This document shows positions 1-10,841 of a DNA stretch of 64,000 bases, in pieces. How positions within the stretch are numbered: position 1 is the first letter of the stretch; each line of letters begins with the position of its first letter. Both the position numbers and the translations under genes were made by a program. Below the pieces are notes generated by a model. That model saw only the letters and a program-made list of their open reading frames with translations. It was not told the origin of the DNA and searched no databases. The stretch lies in contig JAKSZU010000016.1 of NCBI GenBank assembly GCA_026018925.1, positions 28,610,877 to 28,674,876 on the forward strand, given 5' to 3'. This DNA comes from Tupaia tana (taxonomy: Eukaryota > Chordata > Mammalia > Scandentia > Tupaiidae).

Positions 1-18
1 AATAAAGAGGAGGTATAG

Positions 19-22
<4 letters not shown>

Positions 23-62
<40 letters not shown>

Positions 63-66
63 ACAC
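23..66. repeat. (TG)n/(GC)n/(AC)n microsatellite
   Basis: About 14 TG units run into five GC units and then AC units, an alternating purine-pyrimidine tract of the kind that can adopt Z-DNA. The open frame of CV repeats across it is an artefact of the dinucleotide. Confidence 0.95.
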
Positions 67-1106
67 GTGCACTCACTTGTGCAAGTATTGCTGTGTGTGT
101 ATGAGAGAGAAGAAATGGAGAAAGTGGGTTCAGGTAGGTCGAGATGCCTCTAAAAATATTAAAGCAAAATGTTTACTGCTTTATTTGGATCTACTTTTAT
201 GGAAAAAAAAAAACCCCACAGAATATTTACTAGCATATGAAAATCTTCTGGTGATTGTATTGGTCCTTCCTACAGAAGCTACCAGCATTTCTTTAGTTTG
301 GTGAAAAAAGAATCACCTTTCTAATGAAGTCAAGTAGGTTTTTCCTCTTGATTTCATGGAGAGGCCAAATGTCTGGGGCGCAGAGTCGGTGAGTTGTAGT
401 ACTGCTGCTGGAGTTGAGAGGCCTCTGCCTTATCCAGTTTTGGGGACATGAGTGAGGCCCCACTCGGTGCTGAGAGTCATGGCCTCCTCCAGGAAGAGAG
501 ATTTCCTGCTCATTGGTGCCCTGTGGCACTTTATTTCCTGCCTTCAGGATTCCTTTCCCTCTGACCTCTCTTTCTGGTCCTCTCCAGTATTTGTTTACCA
601 TCCCTCCCCCCCTTTGCTGTCTTTCTTTATCTCTTTGCTCTCTTCCTGTTTTCCTCCCTTCACTTCTTTCTACACTCCCTCCATTCCTTCTCCTCTCAAA
701 AGGCACAGTTCTCTTCAACACACAGTGCAAGGGCCCTCTAGGGCCTTCTCTGAAAGTAAACATGTACGTTAACTTGTTGTGGAATTCCTGAGACGTTTAC
801 GCTGTTCAGTGGCATTAGGCCAGTTATGGGAGTTAACTATTACATGGCACCATCCAACAGCATTATCAGTCAGTGTTTTATGGAAGATAGGTATCGATGC
901 TGGCAGCAAGAGCTGTGTATTACTTACACACGTCAGTATCTCACACACTTCCTGTCACAGAGCACTGTGGAAAGTAGGACTGAGCTGGGGTGTTAGCCCT
1001 GCAGGCCAGCCCTGGCTCCCATGAGTGTGTATCCTGGCCCTACTGTGCGTTTGGGCCTCTTAGCCCACCTGGCTTTTCTGTTGCTAAAATGGGAAGAATC
1101 GTTATT

Positions 1107-1390
1107 TTTTTGTTTTGTTTTTTGGAAGATTTTTGCTGTAGGGTACTTGAACTTGCCAGAGAGACAGAGAAAGTGTGTGAGAGAGAGAGAGACAGAAAGC
1201 GAGAAATTGAGAAATCATCTCTTAGGGGAATGGCCACATCACAATCCCTTCTCCTCTACTCTCCTCCCAGGATCTTGGGTACTCATGGATACATGCGCAG
1301 TATGAGTTTTAAGCTACCAGGTCTGGAACTCGAACTATGGTCAACTACATGGGAGTCCAGTGGCGTAACCTTATACCATCTGCTGGTCCC
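1107..1390 (-). mobile_element. tRNA-derived SINE, long form
   Basis: Reads antisense: T-rich tail, the internal GA-rich segment, then the tRNA-like head ending in the complement of GGGACCAGCAG. CpGs are mostly decayed, so it is a middle-aged copy. The flanks are similar but not an exact TSD. Confidence 0.85.
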
Positions 1391-1497
1391 TGGAGGAATT
1401 GTTTTTTAAGCAGTTATTATTTTTGTAGGCTTTTTTTTTTTCTTAAGATTTATCATTATGCTTTATTTTACATATCTTTACTTTCTTTTTATTTTTT

Positions 1498-1742
1498 ATT
1501 GTTTTTAGTCACCAGAGGGCACACATACTTGCCAATATATGCACATGAGAGGTAGGAGGAGAAAGCACCCCTTGATGGGGGTATAGTCACACCACAATCC
1601 CTTCTCCACTTCTTCATCCTCTTGAGATTTGGGGCCTCATGCATGCACACATGTGTTTTTAAAGCTGCCAGAGCCAGGATTCAGATCATAGTTGGCCATA
1701 TGGAATCTGGCTCCCTTAACCCGTAGGCCACAAGGCTTGTCC
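1498..1742 (-). mobile_element. tRNA-derived SINE, old diverged copy
   Basis: Same organisation as the neighbouring SINE (GA-rich part, CCTTCTC block, tRNA-like head) but heavily diverged. It lies just downstream of a T-rich tract. Confidence 0.65.
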
Positions 1743-3337
1743 AGGAGGGCTCTGTCTTAATATCTTGTCTACTGCTTCTTTCAGATTTCTTTACCACCTT
1801 CTGTTTTGAATGAAAAGCTCTGTGAAGGCAAAGAGGCTATAGCTTAAATGTTTCTGTACATTAGATGCATTCATGTACCTCTAAAATATTAGTTCCTAAT
1901 GAAAGGTTGTCATTTGGTAATTAATTAGATACAATGCCATTTTGTCTATACTGGATTTTTTTTCCCCTAAACCTTGCCATATCTAGTTTCTTAGCTGCAT
2001 GGATCGATGCATGGTATTTATAATCATGTTTCTGACCTGCGTTTAGGGACAATGTGTGTTATTCATTCCTTTATCTTAGATGAATTGTGTATGAACAGTC
2101 AAACAGTTTTGTTAACATTTTCCTTGTAATTCTGTTACAATTTTAGATACCGTGGGTAGGAATACAAAGAAGTAGCAGTGTCTGGGAGCAGGTTAGAGCC
2201 TACTAGAGCACAAGGAAATGTATCATAGACTACCATGAAAGAACTATAATGTGCTACTTTGGGGATATTTTAGAGCAGCCACAGATTGTTTCCCCCTAGT
2301 GTGCATTTTGGCCTCTTACCTATTCAATAAATGGAACATGTTAAATTTTTCCTTTAATTCCAGTGTGATGTATACACGCATAGAATATTAATCACCCTTC
2401 CTTAGAGAATTTCTATGTTTATTTGAATATAAACTAGTATTAGGGATAAGATACTTTTCTTACCTTTTATATTAAAAATTAAATCTCCCGTGTAGGTATG
2501 ATACATTCTTTAGCGTTTTATTTTTTGCTTGAGATCACTTCCTCATTTTCTTCATTAGTTCTCAATTTTTAAATTTCTTTCCCTGACATATATATGCCTT
2601 ATATCCATTTTATTATGTGTCATGTTATACCTTTAGTGATATGTATCTTTTATGTACCTAAAGATTTCAGAATAAAATTTTATAGATATTACAACATAAG
2701 GGTAGTCTGTGCCAACTTGGTATTTTCTCCACAGATGTTCAACTTTCTTTCTTAGTCCTCTTCCCCACTTTCTTCCTTCCCACCCATTCTGGTTTTTGTT
2801 TTTTAATCTCTTCTACCATGTTGGCCCTTTATCAGACCCTCTGATGCCCCATCTGCCTTCCTGCTGCCATCCCTGACCTTCCTTCCATACCTGACAGTGT
2901 AACCAAAGCCAGCCACATGAATATTTGAATGCGAAGAATCAGGAGCAGTAGGACCCACTGTTTCAGCCCAAGGATGTAGGCACTGTTTCAATTACGTTTT
3001 ACTTTCCTGTTTTCAGTTAAAAAAAAAAAGAGAGAGAGATTTTAAAATGGGAAAATTTGAATATGTATTGATCATGTAAAGCCACATGAAGCCAACTTCT
3101 TGTGAGGGAGTATGTCCTGGAACATCCCATAAACTTGGTGAACTTGTAGATGAGATCACTGTCATTGTCAGTCATTTTTGAAAAATAGTGAAACCAAAGA
3201 AGAGTTTGAAAGATGGAGATAAGAAAAATGTAGCCTGCTTTGTAAAAGGGATAAAAGTTGGATAATGTAAATCACAGACTGGTAAATATGATGGCTATCT
3301 GAGTCAAGAATCAATAAATATATTAATTGAAAAATTG

Positions 3338-3594
3338 ATTATTTTTTTTGAGAAGTTTTGCTACAGGGTGCATGCACTCGCCAGAAAGACACAGAGAGAC
3401 AGACAGAAAGCGAGAAATCACCCCCCAGTGGGGATGGCCACACCACAATTCCTTCTCCTTTATTCTCCTCTCAGGGTCTTGGGCACACACGCACACGCAC
3501 CCGGTGTGAGTTTAAGCCACTGTGTCCGGCACTTGAACCGCAGTTGACTGCATGGGAGTCCAGCGACACAGCCATTCCACCATCTGCTGGTCCC
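3338..3594 (-). mobile_element. tRNA-derived SINE, long form
   Basis: Antisense copy with the diagnostic order T tail, TTTTGCTACAGGGTGC, GA-rich segment, CCACTGTGTCC block and CTGCTGGTCCC end. Moderately diverged. Confidence 0.88.
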
Positions 3595-3599
3595 GATAA

Positions 3600-3828
3600 A
3601 TGGAATTTTAAAATACTTGATTTCTTCTATGACAGAGAGAGAGGCAGCACCCTCCCATAGGGTCCTTGTGCTAAGATCCACCCCTAGCCTTCGCCAGCCC
3701 TGGGTCATGGCTATGCATATTGCCAGCATACTCAGGGAGGACTCTAGACACAAACCTGGAACCTTCACATGTAGGTCAGCCTTGTCCTGTCATTTTTTAC
3801 TGTTGTGCTGCTGCCTAGGCCCCAAAAT
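3600..3828 (-). mobile_element. Second, diverged SINE-like repeat (type B)
   Basis: An A/T-rich end, a GACAGAGAGAGAGGCAGCAC segment and a body unlike the main SINE, ending GCTGCCTAGGCCCC. A related copy with a TSD lies at 34,182-34,375. Probably another tRNA-derived SINE of the same lineage; the family name is unknown to me. Confidence 0.5.
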
Positions 3829-4005
3829 TAATTTTATTTGACACAATAATTATACATATTCATGGGAGTATAGTGATTTTTATTTTATTTTATTTTATTT
3901 TGGTGCATGTATATACAATGTGTACTCATCACCTTAGGGTAATAAGCATATCCATCACCTGAAAAGTTGGTGTCTGGGCATTTAGAAAGCAAAGAAGATG
4001 ATCAC
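3829..4005 (-). mobile_element. L1 3'-UTR fragment
   Basis: The stretch containing CACAATAATTATACATATTC followed by a short TTTTA tract and TATACAATGTGTACTCATCA resembles the antisense 3' UTR of mammalian L1. Only a short fragment remains. Confidence 0.6.
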
Positions 4006-4021
4006 TACTCATAGGTCCTTT

Positions 4022-4588
4022 AAGAATGTATACCTGGGGACCAGCAGATGGCGTAATGATTATTTTGCTGGACTCTCACGTGGTCGGCTGTGGTTCAAGT
4101 CCCAGGCCCAGCACCTTAAAACTCACACCAGGCATGTGTGTGTGTGCTCAAAATCCCAAGAGGAGAATGAAGGAGAAAGGATTGTGGCACAGTCATCCCC
4201 CAGGGGATGATTTCTCACTTTCTGTCTCTCTGTCTCTGTATCTCCAACGAGCACTTGCACCCTATAGCAAAAATCTCTTTAAAAAAAAAGAATGTATACC
4301 TGGACAAGGAGGTGGCTTGGAGGTTAAGGTGACTGCATCCAAAATGGCTGGCTACGCAGTTTGAGTCCTGGACCTGGCAGCTTAAAAATCACACTGTGCA
4401 TATGCATTGCGTGCACAAAATCCTGAGAGGAGAGTGGAGGAGGAGGGATTGCAGTGTGGCCATCTTCTTTGGGGTGGGGGAGGGATTTCTCACCTCCATG
4501 ACCCCCCCATCTCCAGCTCTCTCTTGTGACCACATGCGAACTATGGCAAGCTAAAAAAATAAAATAAAATAAAAAGAATGTATACCTG
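4022..4588 (+). mobile_element. Two SINEs in tandem sharing one target site
   Basis: Two full SINEs in the same orientation lie at 4,037-4,287 and 4,303-4,573. The same 15-bp word AAGAATGTATACCTG occurs three times, at 4,022-4,036, 4,288-4,302 and 4,574-4,588: before, between and after the elements. The first element has a poly-A tail, the second an AAAAT-type tail. The pattern fits a second insertion into the TSD made by the first. Confidence 0.92.
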
Positions 4589-4952
4589 ATTAATCTAGTT
4601 TTGATTTTTGTTGAGTCTTCACATAGTTAATCAGAAGAATGCTGTTAACCCAATATTTAGGCAAAAGGAAAGCATTTGATAAAGTCTTATCATACTTTTT
4701 GGAATAAGCTAAAAATATTGCTTATAAATCATGTCCTAGAATTGCAGTTTAGTATCATCTTACCTATACAAGAATATTCTTCATTTTATGCTTGTATATT
4801 ATGCAAATAATCCATGTTTACAGTAGAAAAATTATGTAGTAGTTGAGCAAAAGTAATGGTCATTCAATCTAAGAGTATTTTCTTTTTGTATGTGTAAACC
4901 ACTACTAGTACTCTATTCTCTATAGTCATTTGTGTTGAATGTGTATATATAA

Positions 4953-4979
4953 GCACACACACATGCACACACACACACT
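4953..4979. repeat. (AC)n microsatellite
   Basis: Two short runs of CA dinucleotides interrupted by TG. Confidence 0.8.
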
Positions 4980-5321
4980 TATGCCTATATATCATTCATA
5001 ATAAAAGGGATTATACTACACATAGTGTTTATATCTTCCTTTTTTGCTGTTAATGTCAAAAATATTTTACGATGACAATAGATGGCTGTGAGTTTATTTT
5101 ATATTTTATATTTTATAACTTATTTCATCATTTTTTCGTTCCATAATTGTTACTTAATTTTATACTCAACATCAGACATAGTTTTTCAGAAACAATGTAG
5201 TAGTGCATATCTTTATGGCAAACATTTTGCATATACCTTAATTATTATCTTAGGGCGAATCCCCAAAGATTGAATTACTAAGTCAGAAAGCTTAATATGC
5301 ATCATAAAATTGGAGAACTTG

Positions 5322-5570
5322 GGAACCAGCAGTTAGCGTAATGGCTGTGTCGCTGGACTCCCACGTAGTCGACCGCGGTTCAAGTCCCAGACCCGGTGGC
5401 TTAAAACTCAGGCCGGGCACGTGTGCGTGCCCAAGATCCCGAGAGGAGAATGGAGGAGAAGGGATTGCGGTGTGGCCATACCCCCTGGGGGGTGATTTCT
5501 CGCTTTCTGTCTCTCTGTCTCTCTGTCTGGCGAGTGCACGTGCCCTATAGTGAAAACCTCTCAAAAAAAA
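5322..5570 (+). mobile_element. tRNA-derived SINE, long form, young
   Basis: Begins GGAACCAGCAGTTAGCGTAA with an intact A box (TTAGCGTAATGG) and a B box GGTTCAAGTCC, many CpGs kept, A tail. TSD AGAACTTG at 5,314-5,321 and 5,571-5,578. Confidence 0.93.
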
Positions 5571-5913
5571 AGAACTTGTATCTCCAAATTTAGAAGTATT
5601 TTAATTTGCATTTTTTCAATAAAGCTGAAGTATATTTACTTGCTCTTTTTCTTCTGTGTGTTTCCTGTTTATATCCTTTATTTAACTTTCTGTATAAAGT
5701 GTCCTTCATTTTATTATTGATTTTTAAGAGTTCTTTGTATTTTAAAGAAGTAAGAGTGTTCCATTTTTGATCCTACCTAATTCAGTACTTGTTATCAATC
5801 ACTTGGTCTTGTTGCCATGGAGTTTAGACTTGCAGCTGTTATATGGGGAGGTATAATTACTGTTAAGTTAAAGGGAAAGCTCAGATTGAAATGATGAGTC
5901 AAGATCAACTTGA

Positions 5914-6021
5914 AGCCAGGCACAGTGTCATGCAGTTGTAATCCCAGCTACTCAGGAGTCTGAGGTAGGTAGATTGTGAGTTCAAGGCCAAGGTGGGCAA
6001 CATAGCAATAGTTTGTCACTT
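5914..6021 (+). mobile_element. 7SL-derived Alu-like monomer (FLAM-like)
   Basis: Starts GCCAGGCACAGTG, then TGTAATCCCAGCTACTCAGG, CTGAGG, GAGTTCAAGGCCAAGGTGGG and CAACATAGCAA. This is the Alu left-monomer arrangement, with the 7SL S domain removed and the two ends joined. It is the only 7SL-derived copy I see. 7SL-derived SINEs are known only from Euarchontoglires, so it carries phylogenetic information. Confidence 0.85.
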
Positions 6022-6052
6022 TAAATTAAGTTTAAAAGAAAGTTAAACTTGA

Positions 6053-6236
6053 GGCCGGCAGGTGACATGATGGTTAAGGCGCTGGACATCTACATCGTCA
6101 ACCCTGGTTCAAGTCCCAGACCTGTCAGCTTGCTTTCTCACTTTTCCTCTCTTTCTGGTCAAATTAAAATAATAATAATAATAATAATATTGATGATGAT
6201 GATGAGTATAATTAGATAAAATAATTCTTAAAGGAA
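6053..6236 (+). mobile_element. tRNA-derived SINE, short form
   Basis: Head GGCCGGCAGGTGACATGATG with B box GGTTCAAGTCC passes straight into GCTTGCTTTCTCAC and TCTGGTCAAATTAAAAT, without the long form's central segment. The tail holds (AAT)n and (GAT)n. The flanks AAAGTTAAACTTG and AAAGCTAAACTTG form a TSD with one mismatch. Confidence 0.9.
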
Positions 6237-6319
6237 AGAAAGCTAAACTTGGAGAAGCATTGATATAAAACACAGTGAACGTGTCTGAAAACAACTGTAT
6301 GGTGTAGAGTAATAAGTGT

Positions 6320-6582
6320 TAGATACTAAACATCTGCTTTATGCCAGGAAATACACCAGACTTTTTCATGTATTAACCCCAATCCTCATGTTCAGTCTAC
6401 AAAATAAATATTGCAGTCTTCATTTACAAGTAAAAGATCTCTTTTTTTGTTTTTTTCCTAAGACTCAGAAAAATTACAAAACTCGTCCCAGTTTATACAG
6501 CTTATTAGTGGCAAAGCCAGGATTGAAACTCAGGCCATTTGTTGTTGTTGAGCATCCTGCTTCCACTGTGTGTAGGAGGAAT
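6320..6582 (-). mobile_element. MIR SINE
   Basis: Antisense MIR features in order: TTTATGCCAGGAAATACACC, CATGTATTAACCCCAATCCTC, AAGACTCAGAAAAATTACAA and GGCAAAGCCAGGATTGAAAC. Ancient and diverged. Confidence 0.7.
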
Positions 6583-6661
6583 ACAGCTTAACACCATTTG
6601 GGAAACAGTATCTGTAAAATAGGTTAGCAGTACTTGACTGTCAGATCAGCTAATGCATTTT

Positions 6662-6937
6662 CTTTTTATTTTGGAGAGATCTTTGCTATAGGGCATCTGT
6701 GCTTGTCAGAGAGACAGAGAGATACAGAGAGACAGAAAGCAAGAAACCAGCTACTGGGGGGGGGGGGGGGGGGGATGGCCGTGCTGTAATCCCTTCTCCT
6801 CCATTCTCCTCTCAGGATCTGGGCCAAACACACACAACACACACCCGGCATGAGTTTTAAGCTGCTGGGTCTGGGACTCGAATGACATTTGACTGTGTGG
6901 GAGTTGAGCAACTAATCATTACTCCGTCTGCTGGTCT
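6662..6937 (-). mobile_element. tRNA-derived SINE, long form, with poly-G run
   Basis: Antisense copy ending CTGCTGGTCTC. The CCCC/GGGG palindrome of the family has become a run of about 19 G at 6,756-6,774. TSD CAGCTAATGCATTTT against CAACTAATGCGTTTT. Confidence 0.9.
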
Positions 6938-7065
6938 CAACTAATGCGTTTTGTACTACAGTGTTCAGGATATGGGAAGCCATCACCCAGTTTGCTCTGT
7001 TTTGGTTAGTTCAGATCTAGAATATCGCTTAAATTCTGGGTTACCATACTTTAAAAGGGTACTGT

Positions 7066-7096
7066 TTCGTCATCGTCATCGTCGTCATTGTCACAA
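7066..7096. repeat. (GTC/ATC)n trinucleotide repeat
   Basis: Short imperfect CGTCAT/CGTCGT run, about ten units. Confidence 0.7.
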
Positions 7097-7408
7097 ATAG
7101 CTGTAGCTGAGTGTCTGTGGAAAGCTCACCTCAAGTGTGCCATTCCCAGTGGTGAGTGGTAACCACAGTATATGGAAACTACATCTAGGACTCTGCAAAG
7201 CATTAGAATTCTAGATGGCCCTGTGGATTTGTTGCTGTCTATGTCTACCTTCTACATTTGCTTTGTTCACTTGTCTTTTTGATGTAGTTGTGTAGAGTAG
7301 ATTTAATCACTATGATTAAAAATGATGATAAGTAATGAAGTATGTGACTTTTTGCTAACAGAAAAGAGCAGATGATAAAATGTGTTTTTAATAAAGCAAA
7401 CCAGTTTT

Positions 7409-7668
7409 TTGTTTTTTTTTTTCCCCGAGAGGTTTTCGCTATAGGGAACGTGCTCTCGCCAGACAGACAGAGAGAGACATAGAGACAGAAAGCGAGAAAT
7501 CACCCCCCAGGGGGGATGGTCATGCCGCAATCCCTTCTCCTCTCGGGATCTTGGGCATGCACGCACATGCGCCCGGCATGAGTTCTAAGCCACCGGGTCC
7601 GGGACATGAACCGCGATCGACTACGTGGGAGTCCAGCGACATAGCCATTACGCTAACTGCTGGTTCCC
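7409..7668 (-). mobile_element. tRNA-derived SINE, long form, young
   Basis: Antisense copy ending CTAACTGCTGGTTCCC, with intact A-box complement and many CpGs. Exact 15-bp TSD AAGCAAACCAGTTTT at 7,394-7,408 and 7,669-7,683. Confidence 0.95.
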
Positions 7669-7888
7669 AAGCAAACCAGTTTTGAGATGAGCTAAGGGTA
7701 GCTACCTTTTGGAAACACCTAATTTCAAGTGAACTGACTTTTTATGAGTTATAAATTGATACAGATTGAATATCTGAATATTTACGGTCTGAGCTAAGAG
7801 GCATTCACAAGTGTCACTGATAGAATGCTGTCCCAGAGAGAGTACATGTCAGGTGCAACAGCAGTTCAGTTTGAAATCTATTCCTTTT

Positions 7889-8155
7889 TTTTTTTTTTTT
7901 TTTTGGAGAGGTTTTTCGCTATAGGGCACGTGCGCTCGCCAGACAGACAGAGAGAGACATAGAGACAGAAAGTGAGAAATCACCCCCCAGGGGATGGTCA
8001 CGCCGCAATCCCTTCTCCTCCATTCTCCTCTCGGGATCTTGGGCACGCACGCACACGTGCCCGGCGTGAGTTGTAAGCCACCGGGTCCAAGACGCGAACC
8101 GCGGTCGACTACGTGGGAGTCCAGCGACATAGCCATTACGCTAACTGCTGGTTCC
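7889..8155 (-). mobile_element. tRNA-derived SINE, long form, young
   Basis: Antisense, about 20-nt poly-T tail, CpG-rich head complement. Exact TSD CTATTCCTTTT at 7,878-7,888 and 8,156-8,166. Confidence 0.95.
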
Positions 8156-8185
8156 CTATTCCTTTTATTACTTCTGTTTATTGTT

Positions 8186-8472
8186 TTTTTTTTTTTGAGA
8201 TGCTGCTATGGAAAATTTCTAAAACATCCTTAATTATTATTTTTAAATTTGCCAGAGAGTGTGTGGACTCACACACAGAGAGAGAAGTTGAGAAAGCACT
8301 CCCCAAGGGATATGGCCATGCCACAATTTGTTTCCTCCATTTTTCTCTCCTTTCAGGAATTTGGGCATTCATGCACATGCACCTGGTATGTTTTTTAAGC
8401 CACCAGGTCCAGTACTCAAACCACATAGCCATGTGGGATCCAGCTGCCTTAATCACTCTGCCAGCGGCCGAC
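8186..8472 (-). mobile_element. tRNA-derived SINE, old copy
   Basis: Antisense, with GTGTGTGGACTCACACACAG in place of the usual GA-rich start, then the CACCAGGTCC block and CTGCCAGCGGCCGACACC head. Belongs to the older subfamily in which TTTTTTAAGCC replaces TTTAAGCC. Confidence 0.7.
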
Positions 8473-8656
8473 ACCATCTTAAATTATCTTATATGAACTA
8501 AAAAGTTGGTGGCTCTGCCTCTGCAGGTTGCCAAAAGCTAGTGTGTAGTGGAGAAATGGGGCAGCTCAAAGGGAATCTGTTGAATTCAGTTTTGTCCCAC
8601 AACAGTCCATCTTGTAGGCATAAATTAATCACTCTTTGGGTGTCACAGTGTTCCTT

Positions 8657-8694
<38 letters not shown>

Positions 8695-9028
8695 TCCTAG
8701 GGCTTATGCACTCACCAGAGAGACACAGAAAGAGACAGTAAGAGAGGAAAAGTGAGAAATCATCCCCCAGGGAGATAGCTGTGATGCAATCCCTTCCCCA
8801 TTCTTCTCTTGGAATTTTGAGCATGCATACACATGCACCTTTCTGGAGAAAGAGGAAAGTGAGAAATCATCCCGGGAATGGCCACCTCAAATCCCTTCTC
8901 TTCCATTCTTCTCCCAGGATTTGGGGCACGTATGCACATGCACCCAGTGTTTTTTCAAGCCACTGGAACCAGAGTGCAAAACACAGAGTTGACCTTGTGG
9001 GATCCAGTGCTTTAACCGTGGTGGCCCC
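8657..9028 (-). mobile_element. Composite SINE with repeated central segment
   Basis: A long poly-T (about 33 nt) is followed by a SINE whose central segment occurs twice: roughly 8,751-8,839 and 8,857-8,943 both run AAGTGAGAAATCATCCC, CAATCCCTTC, CATGCACC. Only one tRNA-like head (ending GGTGGCCCC) follows. Either an internal duplication or a headless SINE joined to a full one. Confidence 0.75.
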
Positions 9029-9202
9029 ACATAGAACATTGTTAAAGCAGAGAAAACTTTTGAGTGACAAGCATTTTGTTTGGTTTATCACTTAAGATAA
9101 CTTGTTCACATATCATAAAATACTTTTATGATAAAAAGATCGAAGAACAGTGTTGGTTATGCCAACTGTTACTGGATAGTATTTGTCTGTTTAGCTCTTT
9201 TT

Positions 9203-9471
9203 TTTTTTTTTCTTTTTTTGGAGAGGTATTTTGCTATAGGGCGCGTGCGCTCGCCAGACAGACAGAGAGAGACAGAGAGATAGAAAGCAGGAAATCACCC
9301 CCCATGGGGGGATGGCCACGCCGCAATCCCTTCTCCTCCATTCTCCTCTCGGGATCTTGGGCACGCACGCACACGCGCCTGGCGTGAGTTTAAGCCGCCG
9401 GGTCCGGGACTCGAACCGCGGTCGACTACGTGGGAGTCCAGCGACATAGCCATTACGCTAACTGCTGGTCC
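9203..9471 (-). mobile_element. tRNA-derived SINE, long form, very young copy
   Basis: One of the best preserved copies: antisense A box and B box (GGTTCGAGTCC on the minus strand) both match the pol III consensus and most CpGs are intact. Exact 16-bp TSD CTGTTTAGCTCTTTTT at 9,187-9,202 and 9,472-9,487. Confidence 0.96.
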
Positions 9472-9614
9472 CTGTTTAGCTCTTTTTAAATTGTTACTTT
9501 TCCCTCAGCTCATTCCCTCACAGTTCACATCCAACCCCCTGAGCAAGTATGCGCACCTGACCTTAACTGAATCTAAGAAGCAACCTCTTACTGCTTCCAC
9601 CACAATTTAGTGTA

Positions 9615-9862
9615 GGAGAAAAGTGTGGAGCTCTGGAGTCAACTCCGGTTTGAATTCCAGATCTGCTGCTCACTTTTATGAGCCCTTGGACAAGTTGATC
9701 ACTGCCTTAGTTTTCTCATTTATTAAATGAGAAATATAGTAGTCGCCTACTAACATTGTATGCCTAGTACCTAAGGTTATTTGTGCTGCTTTTCGAGCAG
9801 TGGCTGACCTGTGGTGCTTAGTGTTAGCCACTATTGTTATTATCATCATCATTACTTATTAC
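9615..9862 (+). mobile_element. MIR SINE
   Basis: Sense MIR landmarks: GTGGAGCTCTGGAGTC, GGTTTGAATTCCAGATCTGC, TTAGTTTTCTCATTTATTAA, then a 3' end resembling CTTAGTGTTAGCCACTATTG. Confidence 0.8.
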
Positions 9863-9869
9863 GGCAGTC

Positions 9870-10292
9870 TAAGTCCAAACCACCTTCAAAGTGACCTTTT
9901 TAAGGTCTGTATAATATTACGTCAGGTCATGTAGCTCTCCTGCTGAAAAGCCTTCAGACCCAGAGTCTGTACCGTGGTCTTTGAGGTTGTGTGACTTGTC
10001 CCTGCCTGACCTCTGCCAATGTCACTGATTGTCCCCTTCCAGTCTCTCACACTGGCCTTTGTTGTTGCTGGAATTCTACCTCACCCTGCCCCACTCTGCC
10101 CCTGATCATTTTAATTGCTTTTTCCTGCTTTCATTTTCTTCCCACACCCTACGTAGTGACTAGCATGTAAGTATCAGAGGACAGGGACTTCACCTGTCTC
10201 ATTCCTTCCATTGCCAGCATTAGAACAATGCCTGGCACATAGCATTTGCTTTATGTGTTTGTTGAGTAGATGAATGAATGAAACAAACTATA
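9870..10292 (+). mobile_element. L2 LINE 3' end
   Basis: Matches the L2 3' end in order: CTGCTGAAAAGCCTTCAG, a C/T-rich middle, CAGAGGACAGGGACTTCACC, AACAATGCCTGGCACATAGC and the terminal TGAATGAATGAA. Confidence 0.85.
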
Positions 10293-10803
10293 ATTGCCAA
10301 TTCTAATACCTTTCATGCTTTCAAGTAGATACAATAAAGAGCTTGCATAAATATCATCAAAGTCATGTTAAATTCCTTTAAAACCACTGATAGTTTCGCT
10401 GGGATTTTATTAAAATGGCACAGTGGAGGAGAGCAGTGAACTGGGACTGAAAACTTTGGGTATTCATTCAGTTTCTTCACTGGCTTCCCTGAGCCTCTGC
10501 TTTCCCACAGGCAAGGCTAGGTATCTCTGGAACCTTATGGCTATAAGGAGCTAGGGGAAGAGTTGCAAAAGGGTTTGACTGTCAGGAGACCTGAGTGTCT
10601 CCACTGTAATTAGAGTAGTTTTATTTATATTTTCTTTATATATCAGGTTTCATATGAAATTTGATTTGAAAAAAGAATCTGTTTTTTAACAAGTTTAAAA
10701 CCACTGAGTTGGAAGAGTACAAAGGTTATTTTTTAGCTCAATTATTCTGATGGCTTAGTTAAAGGATATCATTTCTTCGTCATTCTCCACTCTCTTCCCC
10801 CCG

Positions 10804-10841
10804 CCAAAAAAAAAAAAAAAAAACATTGAATTTTTTTTTTG
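10804..10841. repeat. Poly-A then poly-T tracts
   Basis: A run of about 18 A, a short spacer ACATTGAA, then a run of T. It could be a retroposon tail, but I see no body attached. Confidence 0.6.

Noticed and set aside
23-304. 93-codon frame rich in CVCV residues
   Set aside because: Produced by the (TG)n microsatellite; no family resemblance.
293-763. 156-codon minus-strand frame and overlapping plus-strand frames of 92 and 106 codons
   Set aside because: Several overlapping frames on both strands in C/T-rich intronic sequence, no domain, no splice context; chance frames.
9203-9471. tRNA gene (intact A and B boxes)
   Set aside because: The tRNA-like head cannot form a full cloverleaf with a sensible anticodon stem and is continuous with the SINE body and tail; repeated dozens of times.
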